Source: Schistosoma mansoni
Lineage: Eukaryota; Platyhelminthes; Trematoda; Strigeidida; Schistosomatidae
Length of the DNA stretch: 64,000 bases
Direction of reading: 5' to 3'
Assembly: GCF_000237925.1 (NCBI RefSeq)
Contig: NC_031495.1
Location: 58,773,115 to 58,837,114 of the forward strand
Shown: positions 59,624 to 64,000 of the stretch, piece after piece
How the letters are laid out: each line of letters starts with the position of its first letter
Position numbering within the stretch: position 1 is the first letter of the stretch
Made by a program: the position numbers and the translations under genes
The notes under the pieces: generated by a model
Told to the model about the DNA's origin: nothing
Databases searched by the model: none
What the model saw: only the letters and a program-made list of their open reading frames with translations

Positions 59624-59696
59624 GGTTCGGTGGTGTAGTGGTTATCATGTCTGCTTTACACGCAGAAGGTCCCCGGTTCGAACCCGGGCCGAACCA
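59624..59696 (+). tRNA. tRNA-Val(UAC), array copy 1
   Basis: Complete cloverleaf: acceptor GGTTCGG/CCGAACC, D arm with GTAGTGGTTATC, anticodon stem TCTGC/GCAGA around the loop TTTACAC (anticodon TAC at 59657-59659), T arm CCCGG/CCGGG around TTCGAAC, discriminator A. No intron. A TTTT pol III stop signal follows at 59700-59703. The internal A and B boxes are intact, so the gene should be expressed. Confidence 0.97.
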
Positions 59697-61038
59697 GGCT
59701 TTTGACAAACAACACCTGTCGACGCACATCACGAACTACACTCCTCACACTGGAGACACATCATACTCCCCGACACTGCCAACAGTGTACAACAAGCTGA
59801 CGCAGTCAAAGACATCCACGTCGGTCGTGCTCACCACGAGTACGCCGGTGTGTGGTTGACGTCCGACTGTCGACACGATGACTGGTAAGTCTGTGATCAC
59901 CCGTATCGAGTGGCCACGTGAGTCTTAATACGCAATACACCTAGCTAAATAGATGCAATCTTTCGAGTGAAGTCGGATAGACCAGTTCCCTCATTGAACA
60001 GTCCACTTCACCTACTGTCACACTTAGATATCCAACTCCGAGGAGCACTGAACGCCATTAAACAAGTGAGACGGTTCATCAATTCCCCTACCTCACTCAC
60101 CATGAACAACAGACAACGGGCTGACACATTGTCGGACAAACACATGGAGAGAAACACGGAAGCACTGAATAACTGAACAAATATCCGATTCACGTAATGA
60201 CGGACTGATTGTACAAGTGTGATTGTGTGATCTGTTGAGTCTTCGACTATGAGACTCAGTGTGCAGAGTAGACAGTGTGATGAGTCGTTGAGGCTGAAGT
60301 CGAGTGTAGGAAGGATTGACTGCTGATAGGAGTGTCAATTTCTGTGACAACCCATGACAAGTGACTCGCAGTCGACATTCATTCGTCAATGGTTGATGGA
60401 TCCTGCATGTATTTTATTGTCGAGCAGTGAGAGATGCGCGTAATCTGTATGATGCGGGAAAGCACACAATGGTACTCGGAGACACAACTGATCAAGTGAA
60501 TCTCACCATATCAATCTTCCAATAACTGACAAGCAGTTTGACCTTCGTGTATGCGTGTGACTACTCAGAATCAGGTTGTCTGATCAGTGATGAGTATGTT
60601 AGCAGATTGTATAGTTTTGCTTAAGTTGAAGAAAGTTTTCACAACTGGATCATTCGAAGGTGGTGACTGCTTCTGAGGACGTCGTTAGTTGTGTCGTGGA
60701 GACTGGTGTGGCCACCGATGTCGGTTGATGTGTACGGTTCGACAGCCTCATCACGGATGCGACACTGGTGGTCAAGTGATCCGTGAGTGATGGGAATCTC
60801 AGGGAATCGACAGTAACACGAAGGATGCAGTTAGACTTGTGTGTCTTCATAAGTATTGTTTGATTGTTCGTCACTGTAATTGATTTGTATTTGGATGTGG
60901 ACAGTTTTGTGGTTGGTGGTATGTAGGTTCGGTGAATAGGTGTGAGCGGGCGAGAAGGGTGTGAGTTGGTGGTTGTTTTTTTGGTGTTGATGACGCGGTG
61001 CTGAGTGGTAGATGGAGCGAGATGTTGACGCGAAATCG

Positions 61039-61111
61039 GGTTCGGTGGTGTAGTGGTTATCATGTCTGCTTTACACGCAGAAGGTCCCCGGTTCGAACCC
61101 GGGCCGAACCA
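61039..61111 (+). tRNA. tRNA-Val(UAC), array copy 2
   Basis: Identical to copy 1, 1415 bp downstream, with the same TTTT terminator. Confidence 0.97.
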
Positions 61112-62453
61112 GGCTTTTGACAAACAACACCTGTCGACGCACATCACGAACTACACTCCTCACACTGGAGACACATCATACTCCCCGACACTGCCAACAG
61201 TGTACAACAAGCTGACGCAGTCAAAGACATCCACGTCGGTCGTGCTCACCACGAGTACGCCGGTGTGTGGTTGACGTCCGACTGTCGACACGATGACTGG
61301 TAAGTCTGTGATCACCCGTATCGAGTGGCCACGTGAGTCTTAATACGCAATACACCTAGCTAAATAGATGCAATCTTTCGAGTGAAGTCGGATAGACCAG
61401 TTCCCTCATTGAACAGTCCACTTCACCTACTGTCACACTTAGATATCCAACTCCGAGGAGCACTGAACGCCATTAAACAAGTGAGACGGTTCATCAATTC
61501 CCCTACCTCACTCACCATGAACAACAGACAACGGGCTGACACATTGTCGGACAAACACATGGAGAGAAACACGGAAGCACTGAATAACTGAACAAATATC
61601 CGATTCACGTAATGACGGACTGATTGTACAAGTGTGATTGTGTGATCTGTTGAGTCTTCGACTATGAGACTCAGTGTGCAGAGTAGACAGTGTGATGAGT
61701 CGTTGAGGCTGAAGTCGAGTGTAGGAAGGATTGACTGCTGATAGGAGTGTCAATTTCTGTGACAACCCATGACAAGTGACTCGCAGTCGACATTCATTCG
61801 TCAATGGTTGATGGATCCTGCATGTATTTTATTGTCGAGCAGTGAGAGATGCGCGTAATCTGTATGATGCGGGAAAGCACACAATGGTACTCGGAGACAC
61901 AACTGATCAAGTGAATCTCACCATATCAATCTTCCAATAACTGACAAGCAGTTTGACCTTCGTGTATGCGTGTGACTACTCAGAATCAGGTTGTCTGATC
62001 AGTGATGAGTATGTTAGCAGATTGTATAGTTTTGCTTAAGTTGAAGAAAGTTTTCACAACTGGATCATTCGAAGGTGGTGACTGCTTCTGAGGACGTCGT
62101 TAGTTGTGTCGTGGAGACTGGTGTGGCCACCGATGTCGGTTGATGTGTACGGTTCGACAGCCTCATCACGGATGCGACACTGGTGGTCAAGTGATCCGTG
62201 AGTGATGGGAATCTCAGGGAATCGACAGTAACACGAAGGATGCAGTTAGACTTGTGTGTCTTCATAAGTATTGTTTGATTGTTCGTCACTGTAATTGATT
62301 TGTATTTGGATGTGGACAGTTTTGTGGTTGGTGGTATGTAGGTTCGGTGAATAGGTGTGAGCGGGCGAGAAGGGTGTGAGTTGGTGGTTGTTTTTTTGGT
62401 GTTGATGACGCGGTGCTGAGTGGTAGATGGAGCGAGATGTTGACGCGAAATCG

Positions 62454-62526
62454 GGTTCGGTGGTGTAGTGGTTATCATGTCTGCTTTACACGCAGAAGGT
62501 CCCCGGTTCGAACCCGGGCCGAACCA
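62454..62526 (+). tRNA. tRNA-Val(UAC), array copy 3
   Basis: Identical to copy 1; next unit of the array, same terminator. Confidence 0.97.
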
Positions 62527-63868
62527 GGCTTTTGACAAACAACACCTGTCGACGCACATCACGAACTACACTCCTCACACTGGAGACACATCATACTCCC
62601 CGACACTGCCAACAGTGTACAACAAGCTGACGCAGTCAAAGACATCCACGTCGGTCGTGCTCACCACGAGTACGCCGGTGTGTGGTTGACGTCCGACTGT
62701 CGACACGATGACTGGTAAGTCTGTGATCACCCGTATCGAGTGGCCACGTGAGTCTTAATACGCAATACACCTAGCTAAATAGATGCAATCTTTCGAGTGA
62801 AGTCGGATAGACCAGTTCCCTCATTGAACAGTCCACTTCACCTACTGTCACACTTAGATATCCAACTCCGAGGAGCACTGAACGCCATTAAACAAGTGAG
62901 ACGGTTCATCAATTCCCCTACCTCACTCACCATGAACAACAGACAACGGGCTGACACATTGTCGGACAAACACATGGAGAGAAACACGGAAGCACTGAAT
63001 AACTGAACAAATATCCGATTCACGTAATGACGGACTGATTGTACAAGTGTGATTGTGTGATCTGTTGAGTCTTCGACTATGAGACTCAGTGTGCAGAGTA
63101 GACAGTGTGATGAGTCGTTGAGGCTGAAGTCGAGTGTAGGAAGGATTGACTGCTGATAGGAGTGTCAATTTCTGTGACAACCCATGACAAGTGACTCGCA
63201 GTCGACATTCATTCGTCAATGGTTGATGGATCCTGCATGTATTTTATTGTCGAGCAGTGAGAGATGCGCGTAATCTGTATGATGCGGGAAAGCACACAAT
63301 GGTACTCGGAGACACAACTGATCAAGTGAATCTCACCATATCAATCTTCCAATAACTGACAAGCAGTTTGACCTTCGTGTATGCGTGTGACTACTCAGAA
63401 TCAGGTTGTCTGATCAGTGATGAGTATGTTAGCAGATTGTATAGTTTTGCTAAAGTTGAAGAAAGTTTTCACAACTGGATCATTCGAAGGTGGTGACTGC
63501 TTCTGAGGACGTCGTTAGTTGTGTCGTGGAGACTGGTGTGGCCACCGATGTCGGTTGATGTGTACGGTTCGACAGCCTCATCACGGATGCGACACTGGTG
63601 GTCAAGTGATCCGTGAGTGATGGGAATCTCAGGGAATCGACAGTAACACGAAGGATGCAGTTAGACTTGTGTGTCTTCATAAGTATTGTTTGATTGTTCG
63701 TCACTGTAATTGATTTGTATTTGGATGTGGACAGTTTTGTGGTTGGTGGTATGTAGGTTCGGTGAATAGGTGTGAGCGGGCGAGAAGGGTGTGAGTTGGT
63801 GGTTGTTTTTTTGGTGTTGATGACGCGGTGCTGAGTGGTAGATGGAGCGAGATGTTGACGCGAAATCG

Positions 63869-63941
63869 GGTTCGGTGGTGTAGTGGTTATCATGTCTGCT
63901 TTACACGCAGAAGGTCCCCGGTTCGAACCCGGGCCGAACCA
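63869..63941 (+). tRNA. tRNA-Val(UAC), array copy 4
   Basis: Identical to copy 1; its unit is cut by the window end, but the gene and its terminator are complete. Confidence 0.97.
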
Positions 63942-64000
63942 GGCTTTTGACAAACAACACCTGTCGACGCACATCACGAACTACACTCCTCACACTGGAG

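Larger units (their letters stand above)
59416..64000 (+). repeat. tandem array, 1415-bp unit, one tRNA-Val per unit
   Basis: Units start at 59416, 60831, 62246 and 63661; the last is cut by the window end. Copies are nearly identical: by eye unit 1 differs at a few bases near its left end (for example ACAATTTTG versus ACAGTTTTG), and the third copy has GCTAAAG for GCTTAAG. Composition is more GC-rich and GT/AC-skewed than the flanking DNA. Apart from the tRNA I recognise no other RNA gene in the unit (no 5S, U6 or spliced-leader sequence). Open frames of up to 165 codons repeat with the unit but run through the tRNA gene and are not credible. Confidence 0.95.

Noticed and set aside
60650-61147. 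165-codon minus-strand open frame repeated in every tRNA array unit
   Set aside because: It reads antisense through the tRNA gene (the FGPGSNRGPSACKAD part is the tRNA). Its conservation only reflects identity of the units; low-complexity Thr/Ser-rich composition.
61508-61804. 98-codon minus-strand and 69-73-codon plus-strand frames in the array
   Set aside because: Same reason: repeated because the DNA repeats. No domain and no coding signature.
59416-64000. CRISPR-like or protein-coding tandem repeat
   Set aside because: The unit is 1415 bp with no short repeat-spacer pattern, in an animal genome, and it carries a tRNA.

Overview
This is genomic DNA of a flatworm, almost certainly a blood fluke (Schistosoma or a close relative). 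The evidence is AT-rich DNA, split genes with very short introns (32, 33, 41 and 50 nt) next to kilobase introns, non-LTR retrotransposons of RTE and CR1/Jockey type, a Boudicca/CsRn1-type Ty3/gypsy element with a tRNA-Trp-like primer site, and short repeats like the schistosome Sm-alpha SINE with its hammerhead-like core. The species call is inference; no database was searched.

Layout. (1) 38-2060, plus strand: the last three visible exons of a gene ending in a C-terminal zinc ribbon. (2) 2061-7419: mostly featureless AT-rich DNA with one TAAA-tailed repeat and one weak candidate exon. (3) 7449-27835, minus strand: a nearly complete HYOU1/GRP170 gene (ER-lumen Hsp70-family chaperone). I placed 19 exons in continuous reading phase, about 960 residues. 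Introns carry LINE, SINE and solo-LTR debris and two assembly gaps. The true last exon, which should carry the ER-retention tail, was not found. (4) 27836-33700: repeats and unassigned DNA. (5) 33704-42120: a decayed LINE interrupted inside its ORF1 by a young LINE with full ORF1 and ORF2. (6) 42421-58798, plus strand: the 3' part of a gene I identify as SPAG8 (sperm-associated antigen 8, an axonemal protein), four exons in consistent phase. Its 9.4-kb intron holds a whole-looking, very young LTR retrotransposon in antisense (43230-48550, LTRs identical by eye). (7) 59416-64000: a tandem array of 1415-bp units, each with one intact tRNA-Val(UAC) gene, running off the end of the window.

The host genes look functionally unrelated: an ER chaperone, a sperm/cilium microtubule protein and an unidentified zinc-ribbon protein. 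Most of the window is transposon-derived. The observations most worth following are the tRNA-Val array, the young LTR element in the SPAG8 intron, the LINE-in-LINE nest with a nine-T run where ORF2 opens, and the head-to-head SINE pair that coincides with an assembly gap.
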